Assembly: GCA_003116975.1 (NCBI GenBank)
Contig: BGKB01000001.1
Span: 496,001 to 560,000, forward strand
DNA: 64,000 bases
Direction of reading: 5' to 3'
From: Aurantiochytrium sp. KH105
Lineage: Eukaryota; Sar; Bigyra; Thraustochytrida; Thraustochytriidae
Positions 19,341 to 28,953 of the stretch are shown piece by piece. The stretch's first letter is position 1. Every line of letters begins with the position of its first letter. Both the position numbers and the translations under genes were made by a program. The notes under the pieces are model-generated. The model made no database searches and was not told where the DNA came from. It saw only the letters and a program-made list of their open reading frames with translations.

Positions 19341-21017
19341 TTAGGCAGACGGGGTGATCTTGCCCTCATTCTCCTCATCACGGCCGAACTTCTCGCCGAG
19401 GAACTCGCGACCGCCCTTGCGCCAGTACCAGTAGAAGATGCCGATGTGGGCGATGATGAAGAAGAGAAGACCAATGACGCCACCAGCGAGGCCACCGCCA
19501 CCCATGGTGATGCCGATGCTCACACCCAGGAAGAAGCCAGGGTACACGAGGAAGAGCATGAAGATGTAAAAGATGGGGAAGGCCTTGAAGAGAGCAGCGA
19601 GGTCACCAAGACGGCGAGCGGCGCCAATGGGAATCTGGCGGACCTTGGGAATCGGGTAGAAGAGAACCACGCCAAAGACGTTGAAGAGCACGTGGGCCAT
19701 GGCGAGCTGGAAGCCATTGGCGCTGTCACCGACGAGCGAGGCCAGAATACCCGTGAGGGTGGTTCCCAGGTTGGCACCGAGCGTGAGCGGGAGCATGCCC
19801 TCGAGAGTGAGCGTGCCCATGGCGACGAGCGGGGTGAGAGTCGAGGTGGTGATCGACGATGACTGCACAAACATGGTCACACCGCAGCCAACAAGGATGG
19901 CGAGGTAGCCGTTCATGTTGAGAGCCTTCTGGAGGACCTCCTCAGCGGCGCCGCGAACAGCAATGCCAAGAAGCTTGACCATGGCAAGGAGAGAGACAAT
20001 GAGCATGACGAGAGAGAGAAGAAGAGTCACCCAGCCGGCAGACGTCTGCATGCCAGCATCGTAGAACACACCAGCCTTGTTGAGCTTGTAGCTGTCAAAG
20101 TGCTGCTGAGCGGCCGTGAGGATGGTTGAGTTGACGCCGATCACATCCGTACCGCTGTCGTACGTGCAGTACTCGAACTTGGCCTTGGCCTTCTTGGAAG
20201 CCGTGACAGTCTCGTTGGTCTCATCGTCAATCCAGGTGTCACCGCAGTTGGTCTCGAAGACAGCAAGGCCGCTGGAGGCGCAGCGCTTCTGCGAGAACTT
20301 GTGCGCGTGGCACTCCATGACACCTTCGTCCTCATAGCAGAGGAAGTCCTGGCAGAGCTCGAGCGACGGGCGGCCGTACGCAAAGTCCTTGATGACGTCC
20401 TTGTCGACGGAGATGATGCGCTTCGAGATCTCGGCAGTGATGACCTTGAGGGGGCCCTCCCAGTCCTCGCAACCAGACGACGAGGTCGCCTCGTCACAGG
20501 CCTCGAAGCTCTTGGCGATAGCCTCAGTGATGAGGAACATGATACCACCGTTGCCGCCGTTGATGGCCGAAGAGATGGCCTCAAGGGGCAGCCACAGGCA
20601 CACGTTCATGTAGTTGAACATGTCGTGGACGGTGGCGCCCGCAAAGCCGCGGCGGTACTGCTCCTTGTCACCGACAAAGCCGAGCGACACAATCGTGTTG
20701 GTCACCGAGGTACCGATGTTGGCGCCGAAGACCATGGGGATACCGGTGGAGACTTTGAGGACACCAGCGCCAGCAGCGGCGACGATGATAGAGGTGGTGG
20801 TGGACGAAGACTGCACGAGGACGGTGGCAAGGATACCGACCATGAGGCCGGCGACCGGGTTGGAGACGGCGCTGAAGAGAGTACCGGCGGAGTCACCGGC
20901 GATGACCTTGAAGCCATCGCCGAGAAGGGCGAGGCCGACGAGGAACCAGTAGAGAAAGAAGAGCACGCCGACAAAGAGGCCAAAGCCCTTGGCGACGCCC
21001 TGAGGCGTGAAAGCCAT
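19341..21017 (-). CDS. Na+/phosphate cotransporter, SLC34-like (copy 2)
   Basis: A 558-residue paralogue of the 12772-14451 gene with the same architecture and both QSSS repeats. Differences cluster at the extreme N-terminus (MAFTPQG versus MANILANITPQG), in the large loop (CDEATSSSGCEDWEG versus CTGDNCEKWEG) and in conservative I/V/L swaps within membrane segments. Long stretches are almost identical even at synonymous sites, which points to recent duplication or gene conversion. Similarity continues about 25-40 bases into the 5' leader (GGTTGCTTTCCG) and starts near the stop codon on the 3' side. It starts at ATG 21017 with no intron. Differential expression or affinity is possible but not shown by sequence. 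Confidence 0.93.
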   Translation of the reverse strand: MAFTPQGVAKGFGLFVGVLFFLYWFLVGLALLGDGFKVIAGDSAGTLFSAVSNPVAGLMVGILATVLVQSSSTTTSIIVAAAGAGVLKVSTGIPMVFGANIGTSVTNTIVSLGFVGDKEQYRRGFAGATVHDMFNYMNVCLWLPLEAISSAINGGNGGIMFLITEAIAKSFEACDEATSSSGCEDWEGPLKVITAEISKRIISVDKDVIKDFAYGRPSLELCQDFLCYEDEGVMECHAHKFSQKRCASSGLAVFETNCGDTWIDDETNETVTASKKAKAKFEYCTYDSGTDVIGVNSTILTAAQQHFDSYKLNKAGVFYDAGMQTSAGWVTLLLSLVMLIVSLLAMVKLLGIAVRGAAEEVLQKALNMNGYLAILVGCGVTMFVQSSSITTSTLTPLVAMGTLTLEGMLPLTLGANLGTTLTGILASLVGDSANGFQLAMAHVLFNVFGVVLFYPIPKVRQIPIGAARRLGDLAALFKAFPIFYIFMLFLVYPGFFLGVSIGITMGGGGLAGGVIGLLFFIIAHIGIFYWYWRKGGREFLGEKFGRDEENEGKITPSA

Positions 21018-21102
21018 GTTGCTGGGTTGCTTTCCGACGAGCTAGGCTGCTTATGCTTGCTTGTTTGCTTGCTAGTTGCTAGCTTGGAGCTTGCGTTTTG
21101 GT

Positions 21103-21185
21103 TTTGCTGCTTCTTCTGGGTTCGGGGTTTGCTGCTTCTTCTGGGTTCGGGGTTTGCTGCTTCTTCTGGGTTCGGGGTTTGCTGC
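21103..21185 (+). repeat. 25-bp tandem repeat, 3.3 copies
   Basis: Unit TTTGCTGCTTCTTCTGGGTT plus CGGGG, repeated without a mismatch at 21103-21127, 21128-21152 and 21153-21177, then a partial TTTGCTGC. It lies 86-168 bases upstream of the start codon of cotransporter copy 2, and copy 1 has no equivalent array. Confidence 0.95.
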
Positions 21186-24027
21186 GCGCTGATGGCCGGG
21201 TGTCGGCCGGGCGACGACTGCTTGCATGGATTGCAGACACATTGATTCTTAATCATCGCTTCGAGTCGCGCCTTCCAGGTAGAAGGCAGCCTGACGGGGC
21301 AGCGTGCACACGGACAGAGGCGGCGTCAGAGTGAGCACGCATTTCTTGGACCCATCCCCTCATGTTGCGCCTTGCAAATCAACAAAATTCGTCATTCGCT
21401 GCGAACGTGCACGCAAGCCTCTTCACCGCCCTCCCTACGGGGTGTAGGAAGTGCACGCGCGAGCCTCTCGGGGGGTTTGCGAGCGAGAGAGAAGATGCCG
21501 ATAGCGGGCAGCCGTCCGCTGCTGCTGGCAGTCGTCCGGCCGCAGCCGGCCGGCCCTGCGCGGCCCAACTCCGCCCTGCGTTCGCCAGGACTCGGCTGGG
21601 CGGGGCCGGAGGCGTGGTCTAGCTCGGGCTGATCGATGGCCCGGAATGAAAAAGAGAGCGCAGCAGAGACCGGAAAAGAAAATGAAAGCGAATACGAGTC
21701 GTGCTGCACGCACTGCACGCGCTGCACGCGCTGGCGCAAGCAACGGCAAGCAACAGCAACAGCCAAAGCAAGCCGCACCCGCGAGTAGCGACGCGGCGGC
21801 GCGCGCTGGCTGGCGGTCAAGCGGGTGGAAGGGAGAGGGGGGAGGAGGGCGAGACAAGGCGCCAAGGCACGAGTTATGTACCGACTCACAGCAAGATGGC
21901 CCGAAAAGAAATGCAAAGAAAAGGAAGAAAGCAAATGGACGGATGGAGGACTTGGACGGAAAAAATGTCGAGTCGAGGGGCACATAAACCTCCGAGGACC
22001 GGGAGAAAAAAGGCAAAGCGAGCAAGGGACGGCCCGCGAGACACCGCCAATCCTACGGACAACAATCCTGGCCGCGGCAGCGGCTGGCTGCGCGCGAAGC
22101 GATGCGAAATTCCCGTCCAGAGCGAAGAAAGCCCAAGTTTTGGCGATCTCTTGTGCAAACATCGCCAGCCGCACGTGCACCCACAGCAAGATTCGTCGCG
22201 GAGAGGGCGGGGAATCTTGCTTTCCCACAGTAGCAAGAGCGAATCTTGATCGCCAGAGGCGGTCCAGGGCGAGAGGGCGGGAGTGACCCCTCCGGAGGCG
22301 TGGCGGACCGCGGACGGAGGGGAGCGAAAGGTTCAGGATGGGGGTGCGGAGGATGTCCTTTAGAGAGCGTAAAGCGCGCGCTCGGTGGCGCCAACCATCG
22401 AGCTCCCGATTCGCGTACCGAGCAACGTGACAAGACACCCTCTGGAGCCACGATCCTGACGCAAAAGGAGAGGGCGGGCTGAAGCTGGCAGCTGCCAACT
22501 GCAGCAGCCAGGGCCCACGCGGATCGAAGATCGTGATCGGAACATTTGTCGGGGCATCGCAAGATGAGCGACGCTTCTCCCGGGACGATCTTCGCGATCG
22601 CTGCAACCATTTATTTATTTCTGCGGAGGCCAGCCAGGCTAGGTATAGTATGCCTTCTCTGGAGACATCACGACTTTCGTCAACGCTGCATTGACAGAGA
22701 GAGCAGGCCACGCCAAACCAGCCAGAACAAACAAACCGGACCCTGCCATGATAAACTGCAGAGAAAGTGCGTCCAGATGCTGGTGAAGATGCGGCCATTG
22801 AGGGCAAGAAGCTGCTGCTGCTCCTGCTGCTGCTGCTCCTGGCTGCCTGGCTGGCAGCAGCAGTGGGAGGTGCTTTCTTCACTTGCGGCCGCAGCCGCCA
22901 GCTGCACTACAGCCAACTGTCGCGGCCATTTATGGTGCGTCGTGGGGACGCCCACAGCGGCCCAGCGAAGACCCCAAAGAGGAATGTTCGAGCTGGCCGG
23001 AGTTGGGCTGCAGTTAGCCTGTATGCAGCGGCCGCTACGGGCCACTCATTGCCGTAAAAGACGGCGGCAGACTCGCTGCAGCTGCCGGGACGGACGGCTC
23101 GTCGGAACCGATGCAACTCGACCTGGCTGCCATCGACTCGCCGTGCACAAGCCGACTCTAGAAGGCTCGGCACGACCGTCGGAGCGAGCTATAGCCAGGC
23201 TCAGGTATGTCTACGTGTGACGCGACGCTGTCCCGGTCTCGGAAAGCCGCTCCTCGTGCCACCTTCCTTCCTCTAGTGGGGTGTTCGCGTCTCCTTGACC
23301 CGCGGCAAAATATGAGAACGAATCTTCACACGTGCACGATCAGGCACGCGCGGCGCAAGCCCGTTGTCGACCATCCATCGAGGAGACCATCCCGTGTATG
23401 GTATGACTAGTCGATGAAGATGAAGCAGACCAGCACATTGCATCTTCGCCGGCGCGAAAACAGAGGGCTTTTGGGCCAAGAAATGCGAGAGCGAGCGGTC
23501 TTGGCGCGGCTGCGGATGAGTGGACGTGCACCCGGACAGCTAAGGTCTTGATTGGACGGAGAAATTTCAGTTTTGCTTCCAAAAAAGGCCAATTCGTCCG
23601 CCAGAGATCCAAGCTCTTGTTCGCGCATTGCACGCAGCTGCAGCTGCAGTGAAATGCTTTTTGCGAAGTGCACCACCAGCGTGCACCGCTCCCGGTCGCC
23701 AGCCTTGTTCAGCGGGCTCGTGCACCTGGCAGTGGCTGGTGAGCTAGATGCGAAACGTGCAGCACCAGGCAATTGCAATAACTTTGCGCGACCGCGAAAA
23801 AATAGTTGCATTTGCATTGGCGAGTGTGGCTGACAAGGTGGAAGCGCCTGGTGGCTTCGTTCATGCCGGAGTCTGACCGAAGGTTCACTTTCCAATTCCG
23901 TTGCTGCTGTCTTTGATGCGAGCGAAAGTCGTGCCATTGAGCAAGCAACCAAGCAAGCAAGCTCTTGCTTACGTGCTACTCAAGAGATTGCTGCTCTTTC
24001 CCAAAGGCCATTTCGCCGTTTCGTGAT

Positions 24028-24223
24028 GGGCGGCGAAGCGCTCTTATTTGGCCCCACAAGCAAGCAAGCAAGCAAGCAGGCTCTTGCTTGCTACTGAGCC
24101 TGCTTGCTTGCTTGCTTTGCTTGCTTGCTACTCCTACTCATTGCTACTCCTTCCGTTTTGGAAAAGGCGGCGAAGCGCGCTCTTGAGAGTGGTCTCTTTT
24201 GTAAACGGCGGCGAAGCGCTCTC
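24028..24223 (+). promoter_or_regulatory. three repeated GGCGGCGAAGCGC boxes upstream of glucosylceramidase
   Basis: GGCGGCGAAGCGCTCTT-type boxes occur at about 24029-24045, 24166-24184 (one GC longer) and 24207-24223, each preceded by a CCGTTT- or GTAAAC-like string. They lie 80-280 bases before the start codon. Repetition in an otherwise unconserved spacer suggests protein binding sites or a small tandem duplication. A role is inference. Confidence 0.4.
24062..24117 (+). repeat. perfect inverted repeat, 22-bp arms, 12-base loop
   Basis: The left arm 24062-24083 (AAGCAAGCAAGCAAGCAGGC plus TC) is the exact reverse complement of 24096-24117. The loop is TTGCTTGCTACT. It is about 190 bases upstream of the glucosylceramidase ATG and could form a hairpin or cruciform. 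Confidence 0.9.
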
Positions 24224-24305
24224 GGTCCCCCACTGCCTCGTATAGTATCCAGTATGACTCTGGGTCGCTCTGGGTCCATGGAAAAATCCAAAGATAGTAC
24301 TACAA

Positions 24306-26195
24306 ATGATGGCACTCATCGCGCTGGCGACGGTGGGCTTGCTCGTGCAAGCGCACGGGGCGCCGAGCTGCGAGGCGCACGCGTTCCAAGCCGGGACTGC
24401 CTGCGCGTGCAACGCGAGCTTTTGCGATGAGATCGCCCTCGAGTGGCTCGATCGCATAGCGCCCGAAACCTCTGTCGTGTTTACAAGTAACGCAGAAGGC
24501 TTGCGCCTCGAGGCGTCTACGCTGCGCGTAGAGGATGAGCGAGAGGAAGCAGGAGCCGCAAACTCGGATGCACAGACTTTCCATGTACAAATCTTATCTC
24601 GAGACCAGGATGCCCAGGAAATGATCGGCTTCGGGGGCGCCTTTACAGACGCTGCCGCCTTTGTGCTGGGCTCACTCTCCAATGCGACGCGCGCCAAGGC
24701 TTTACACGCTTATTTTTCACGCTCAAAGGGCGCACGGTATTCGCTAGGACGCGTCCCCATTGGTAGCAGCGATTTCTCGCGCCAATCGTATTCGCTCATG
24801 GAAAACGCTTCTGCACCTTTTGCCCTTCGCGATGACCGTGGCCTCGATGGCTTAGACTACAAGCTCGACCTCATCTTGGATGCACTGGCTATCATTCGCG
24901 ACACCTCGGATCAACAATCTGCACACTCATCACAAGAGGACGGTCTTCGTGTCTTCGGCTCCGTGTGGTCTGCGCCGCCGTGGTGGAAAACGTGCGCACG
25001 GCCACCTGCCCCTGCGAGTGTCAACATGTGTGGTACAACGTGGGTCGATCGCATCCTCCAAAGACCGCCAGAGCCAAGCTATTTGCTTGGTGGTCTTGAC
25101 GCCTCTGATTCAACCCGGATGGCTTATGCAGGCTACATTGTCAACTTCCTCTCGGTTTATGCCAACGCCGGGGTGGATCTTTGGGGCCTTACCGCACAGA
25201 ATGAGCCTCTCGGAAATCCTACTGGTAACAAGTGGGAGAACACCAACTATGAGCCGTCTGATCTTGCGAGCTTTATTGAGAATTTCCTGGGACCCGCCGT
25301 CCGCGCCGCCTTTCCGCGCACCAAGATTATGACTGGAGATGATCAATTTGGTGATCTTTTGGAGCACGCGCGATTCGCCAACGCCTCAGCCTTCATTGAT
25401 GGCGTCGCTTTTCATTGGTACCAATCCCTTGCTGCTCGTATCGAGGATTCGCGCCCGCTGCCAGGTCAGATCGCAGGAGGAGGTGCCAATGTTGGTCTTG
25501 CGTTTGAACGTTTTAGCATGCTGAACAGGAATTTGTATGGCGCCTCGCAATTTCTTCTCGCCACAGAAGCCTGCAATGGATACATGGATAATACGGCTCA
25601 TCCCGGATCGTGGGCGCGTGGCTATGCATACTTGCGTGACATTATACACCAGGTTAATAATGGTGCTGCCGGCTGGACCGATTGGAATTTGGCTCTTGAT
25701 ATGCGTGGAGGTCCAAATCATGCCGGTAACTTTGTGGATGCTCCCATTCTCGTTGACGCCACACGTGATGTCTTTTACAAGCAACCCATGTACTATGCAA
25801 TGGCGCACGTTTCAGCGTTTGTTCCGCCAGGCGCCACGCGCGTGCGTCTTGATGGCGTTGATGGCTCTTTCCTCGGACGAGGTCGTGCCCTCGAGGCAGC
25901 AGCCTTTCGGTTCGGCAAAGGATCCGATACACGCTGTGTGCTTGTTCTTGCCAACGATGACATGGGCATCACGTGGCCGCTCCGCACGTCAACGCTTCGT
26001 CCTCGGACTGTATCCTTGCACATTGGGAAGGGGCGCTCTTTGCTCGTCGAAATTCGCCCCAACGAGTGGAAGACGATTGTTTTCTCGTGTCCTCCGGAAC
26101 CTTTGGCCAAGTTTACTCTTACCGACAACACCCAGAAAGATAGCTTGAGGAAGTCTCGTGACTCTTCTGCAAGCATGGCGGTGGAGAAGTCATAA
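24306..26195 (+). CDS. GBA1: glucosylceramidase-like glycoside hydrolase, GH30
   Basis: A 629-residue secreted or lysosomal enzyme expected to cleave glucose from glucosylceramide or related sterol/sphingolipid glucosides. An N-terminal signal peptide (MMALIALATVGLLVQAHGAP) is followed by a Cys-rich segment. The GH30 (beta/alpha)8 barrel shows IGFGGAFTDAAAF, YSLGRVPIGSSDFS, SVWSAPPWWK, the acid/base Glu300 in TAQNEP and the nucleophile Glu421 in LATEACNG. It then has WTDWNLALDMRGGPNH and the C-terminal beta-sandwich with FYKQPMYYAMAHVSAFVPPG. Several N-x-S/T sites are present. The last ~40 residues are a family-unlike tail. The first in-frame ATG is used, and no intron is needed. An AATAAA polyadenylation-like signal lies at 26207-26212. 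It converges on the SYLF gene. Confidence 0.95.
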   Translation: MMALIALATVGLLVQAHGAPSCEAHAFQAGTACACNASFCDEIALEWLDRIAPETSVVFTSNAEGLRLEASTLRVEDEREEAGAANSDAQTFHVQILSRDQDAQEMIGFGGAFTDAAAFVLGSLSNATRAKALHAYFSRSKGARYSLGRVPIGSSDFSRQSYSLMENASAPFALRDDRGLDGLDYKLDLILDALAIIRDTSDQQSAHSSQEDGLRVFGSVWSAPPWWKTCARPPAPASVNMCGTTWVDRILQRPPEPSYLLGGLDASDSTRMAYAGYIVNFLSVYANAGVDLWGLTAQNEPLGNPTGNKWENTNYEPSDLASFIENFLGPAVRAAFPRTKIMTGDDQFGDLLEHARFANASAFIDGVAFHWYQSLAARIEDSRPLPGQIAGGGANVGLAFERFSMLNRNLYGASQFLLATEACNGYMDNTAHPGSWARGYAYLRDIIHQVNNGAAGWTDWNLALDMRGGPNHAGNFVDAPILVDATRDVFYKQPMYYAMAHVSAFVPPGATRVRLDGVDGSFLGRGRALEAAAFRFGKGSDTRCVLVLANDDMGITWPLRTSTLRPRTVSLHIGKGRSLLVEIRPNEWKTIVFSCPPEPLAKFTLTDNTQKDSLRKSRDSSASMAVEKS

Positions 26196-26322
26196 AAGAA
26201 TGAATGAATAAAATGATTGAAGTTAGCTTTGGGGTTTTCTTGATGTATTGATGTGGTGCAGTGTTGTTGAATATTCTTTCTCTCTTTCTTTCCTTCTTCT
26301 TCCTTTGTTGTTTTTCTTGTTC

Positions 26323-27702
26323 TTATACGGCAAAGTCAAAGGAGTTAACCCGCTCGCGCGAGCCAACCTCGTTCGGAGGCATATCCGACGGCGGCTTTGG
26401 CGAGTATTTCGGGCTCTGGCCGAATGCTGAGGACGAAGACGACGAGGAAGAAGAGGTAGAGGCGAGATTGGCGGCGTCCGAATTCCACGGAGAACTCTGT
26501 TGATCAGGGTACCCGGTTGCCCCGAGATCTCTCCCCGAACCGAGGTCCGTCCCAGATCCGCCCATCAGCGCCAAACCCTGAGCAGAGCCCTCCGAGTCCC
26601 AGCCGCCAAGGCTCGAGCCTCGGCTGCGCAAAGACAAGTTTGACATGACGGAGCTGCGCCGCGACGAGACGGACATGGAAGCGGTGCGCGAAACCAACGA
26701 GGGGTCTAGTTGGCCGAGTTGTCCGAAGGGGGCAGATTCGTCGAGCGGAAAGTGATCCTCGCCGTGCAATCCGAGGGGTTGGCCACGATCTGAAGCTGTG
26801 CTGCCCGAGGGAGCCCAGGCGCCGTGCTCGCTCGACATGGACTCGGATGGCATGCGTCGGGTCTCCATGGCGTTGACACCGTAATCGTGCTGCTGTTGCT
26901 GTTGTTGTAGCTGTTGCTGCTGCTGCCAGGAACGCTTGACCGGGTCAGAGGTTTCAGCTCCCGACCCAGAACCTGTAGCGTTCTCGCCTTCGGAGTCCTT
27001 CTCGAGCAGACACGCGTACGCAGGAAGCCGGGCGGCCACATCAAAGTGTGCGCGCAGCTTGTCGTGCATCATGCCCACCAGAGAAGCGCGTTCCGCCGTG
27101 AGCTCGGCTTGATTCGAGAAAATGCTCGCTGCCGACGCCGAACGGCTGGTGTAGAACTTTGTGTTGCTCGAATCGCGCACGCGAAGGACCGGGTTCTCAA
27201 TATGCACAGAAAAGAGCCGTCCATCACAAATACCAAAAGAGAAGTTGTCATCATCGCGCAGCATGTCTGGGCGCTCGGAAAGAGCCTCTGTGAAACGCGT
27301 CACACCGCTGTCCGAGTTTTCCACGAGGACGCCCTTTTTCAGCTTGTTGGTCTCGTCTGAAAAACCGGTTTGTCCGTAGAGTTCAAAGCTGTGGACCACC
27401 TCAACATCGGAGATAACGAGCAAGATATCGGAGCGGTCCACACGGGGCAGCTTGCCCCAGTACACGTCGCCTTTGGCCATGCTCACGGCGACGGGGTTGG
27501 ACCACTCTTCCTTGCCGAGTCTCTTCACAAAGATGCCCACGCTGGTGGTCGTGCTTTGCTTTCCGCGGGGCAGTTTCCGGAAAAACACGATGGCCCGCGT
27601 GTTGACCATGACGCTCGGCGGAAGCACCGCCAGGTCCTTCATCAGCTCCGTCAGCCGGAACGACTTGACGCACCGCTGCACCTGCTCCTTGATGGTGGAC
27701 AT
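26323..27702 (-). CDS. divergent SYLF (Ysc84-like) domain protein with poly-Q linker
   Basis: Read from ATG 27702 (MSTIKEQVQRCVKSFRLTEL), 459 residues. Residues about 15-210 resemble the SYLF lipid-binding domain of Ysc84/SH3YL1: LPPSVMVNTRAIVFFRKLPR, VGIFVKR followed by EEWSNPVAVSM, DILLVISDVEVVHSF, and FSFGICDGRLFSVHIENPVL followed by NTKFYTSR. These proteins bind phosphoinositides and act in endocytosis and actin regulation. The match is remote, so the call is tentative. The C-terminal half is low complexity: a Gln tract near residue 275-290, then Ser/Gly/Met-rich text ending in SFDFAV. No SH3 or FYVE domain is present. Its start lies in the 1.25-kb divergent region shared with PNGase. Confidence 0.65.
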   Translation of the reverse strand: MSTIKEQVQRCVKSFRLTELMKDLAVLPPSVMVNTRAIVFFRKLPRGKQSTTTSVGIFVKRLGKEEWSNPVAVSMAKGDVYWGKLPRVDRSDILLVISDVEVVHSFELYGQTGFSDETNKLKKGVLVENSDSGVTRFTEALSERPDMLRDDDNFSFGICDGRLFSVHIENPVLRVRDSSNTKFYTSRSASAASIFSNQAELTAERASLVGMMHDKLRAHFDVAARLPAYACLLEKDSEGENATGSGSGAETSDPVKRSWQQQQQLQQQQQQHDYGVNAMETRRMPSESMSSEHGAWAPSGSTASDRGQPLGLHGEDHFPLDESAPFGQLGQLDPSLVSRTASMSVSSRRSSVMSNLSLRSRGSSLGGWDSEGSAQGLALMGGSGTDLGSGRDLGATGYPDQQSSPWNSDAANLASTSSSSSSSSSAFGQSPKYSPKPPSDMPPNEVGSRERVNSFDFAV

Positions 27703-28953
27703 CTTGCGCTGCGCCCCCAAGCTCAAGCCCAAATTCTACGCACGCTCGTACGTGCGTGTCTGCGTGCGTGCGTGCGTGCGTCTCTCCGTCCTCAGAAGCG
27801 AAGCGCGCCGCGGCCTTTTCAGCTTCTGCCCTGCGTCGCTGCCCTGCTCGAGCCCGCGCGCGAAGGCGTCTTCGTCCTGCTGCTGCTGCGGCTCGATCGA
27901 GCCTCTTTCTGCGGAGCTTCGCGCCCCTGCCGGGCGCCGCCAACGGAGCGCGGCCGAGCGGCGCGCGCTGTGCGCGAGCGCGAGCGCGAGCGAGCGAGCG
28001 AGCGAGCGACCGGGCGGGCGGGCGGACAAGCGCGAGCGGCGCGGAGCGAGGCGGCGCGGCGTGAGACTCGACTCGCGGGGGCGCCGCCTTTGCGATTCTG
28101 ATTCTGCCTGCGCTTCTGTTCCTCCTGCTTCTTCTTCTCCTGCTTCTTCCGCTTCTTTCCTTTCCTCCGAGTTCTTATCTTCTTTCGTTTCCAGTTCCTG
28201 TCGATCTCGAATTCGGTGCTCCGCCCCTGTTGCGGGGAAAGCGGCCCTTGCGACACGAGCTGCAGCTGCAAAAGTGGCTGGCCAAGGTGGGAAAACGCAG
28301 CCTCGCGCACGTGCCGAAGACGCTCGGTGCGGCTGCTGCGCGTGGATTGCGGCGGGGATGGGCTGTCAAGCAAGAAAGCGCTGTGGAGGTCTGCGGTCAT
28401 TATGACGTGGAGAACGAAACGAAGGAGTGAGGCCGAGTCGATGTGATGGATCCGAGAGTGCCGTTGACGAAGGTGCGGCGCGGACCTTGAAGCAGGATCT
28501 GCGGCGACGTGCTGTCGCTGCGAGAGTATTGCAGCTGCAGCCAGCAGAAGGCGTAACGAATGTCGGCTGGGTTGGGCTGTATGGCAAGCTGGCAAGCTGG
28601 CAAGCTGCAGCAGCTGTCTTCGATTGTCTTGTTGGGCGGCGTTCGGCGGCGGTCCACTGCCACGCCACGTGCACACGATGATCATCGAGCAGTCAATCGA
28701 GCGAGCCGCAGACGATCGTCGTCTTGCTGATCAGACGACGAGTGCGTGCGTGCGAGCGAGCGTGCATGCACGTGCCGAGCGGCTTAAGGTAAAAAATTGC
28801 GAGCCTGAAGGCGCGCTGATGGCCGGGCATGCATGCATGCATGCATGCATGCATGCACACAAAGGATGTGCAAGTTGTCGGGTATTTGACGACATCACCA
28901 AAACCCTGTGACGAAGAAGACGAAGTCGCCGCGTGCAGAGCGCGGCCGCGACC
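27703..28953. other. divergent promoter region SYLF / PNGase
   Basis: About 1.25 kb, with GTGC repeats (27755-27780), a GAGCGC/GAGC array followed by GGGC (27975-28025) and a GCAT tetranucleotide run (28827-28857). Plus-strand frames here are Arg/Ala/Ser shadows. No gene is supported. Confidence 0.5.
28827..28857 (+). repeat. GCAT tetranucleotide microsatellite
   Basis: Nearly eight uninterrupted GCAT units. The unit is self-complementary, so the tract can fold on itself. It lies about 100 bases upstream of the PNGase start codon. Confidence 0.95.

Larger units (their letters stand above)
21018..24305. other. 3.3-kb gene-poor, repeat-rich spacer
   Basis: It separates the divergent cotransporter copy 2 (-) and glucosylceramidase (+) and is GC-rich up to about 23.3 kb. 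A minus-strand frame of 496 codons (21392-22882) and a plus-strand frame at 22546-23220 are Arg/Ser/Cys/Pro-rich, lack domains and look like composition artefacts. Structured parts are a 25-base tandem repeat (21103-21185), a CTG/CAG-rich stretch (about 22808-22865), and CAAG/CTTG arrays with a hairpin and repeated GGCGGCGAAGCGC boxes (23940-24225). It could hold an unannotated noncoding RNA, but nothing proves it. Confidence 0.45.

Noticed and set aside
21392-22882. Minus-strand open frame of 496 codons
   Set aside because: It is Arg/Ser/Pro/Leu-rich with no domain, no sensible N-terminus and GC-skewed codons; long chance frames are common in this GC-rich DNA.
22546-23220. Plus-strand frame of about 220 codons (ATG 22564 inside it)
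   Set aside because: Cys/Arg-rich text is driven by CTG/TGC repeats; no conserved motif or splice support.
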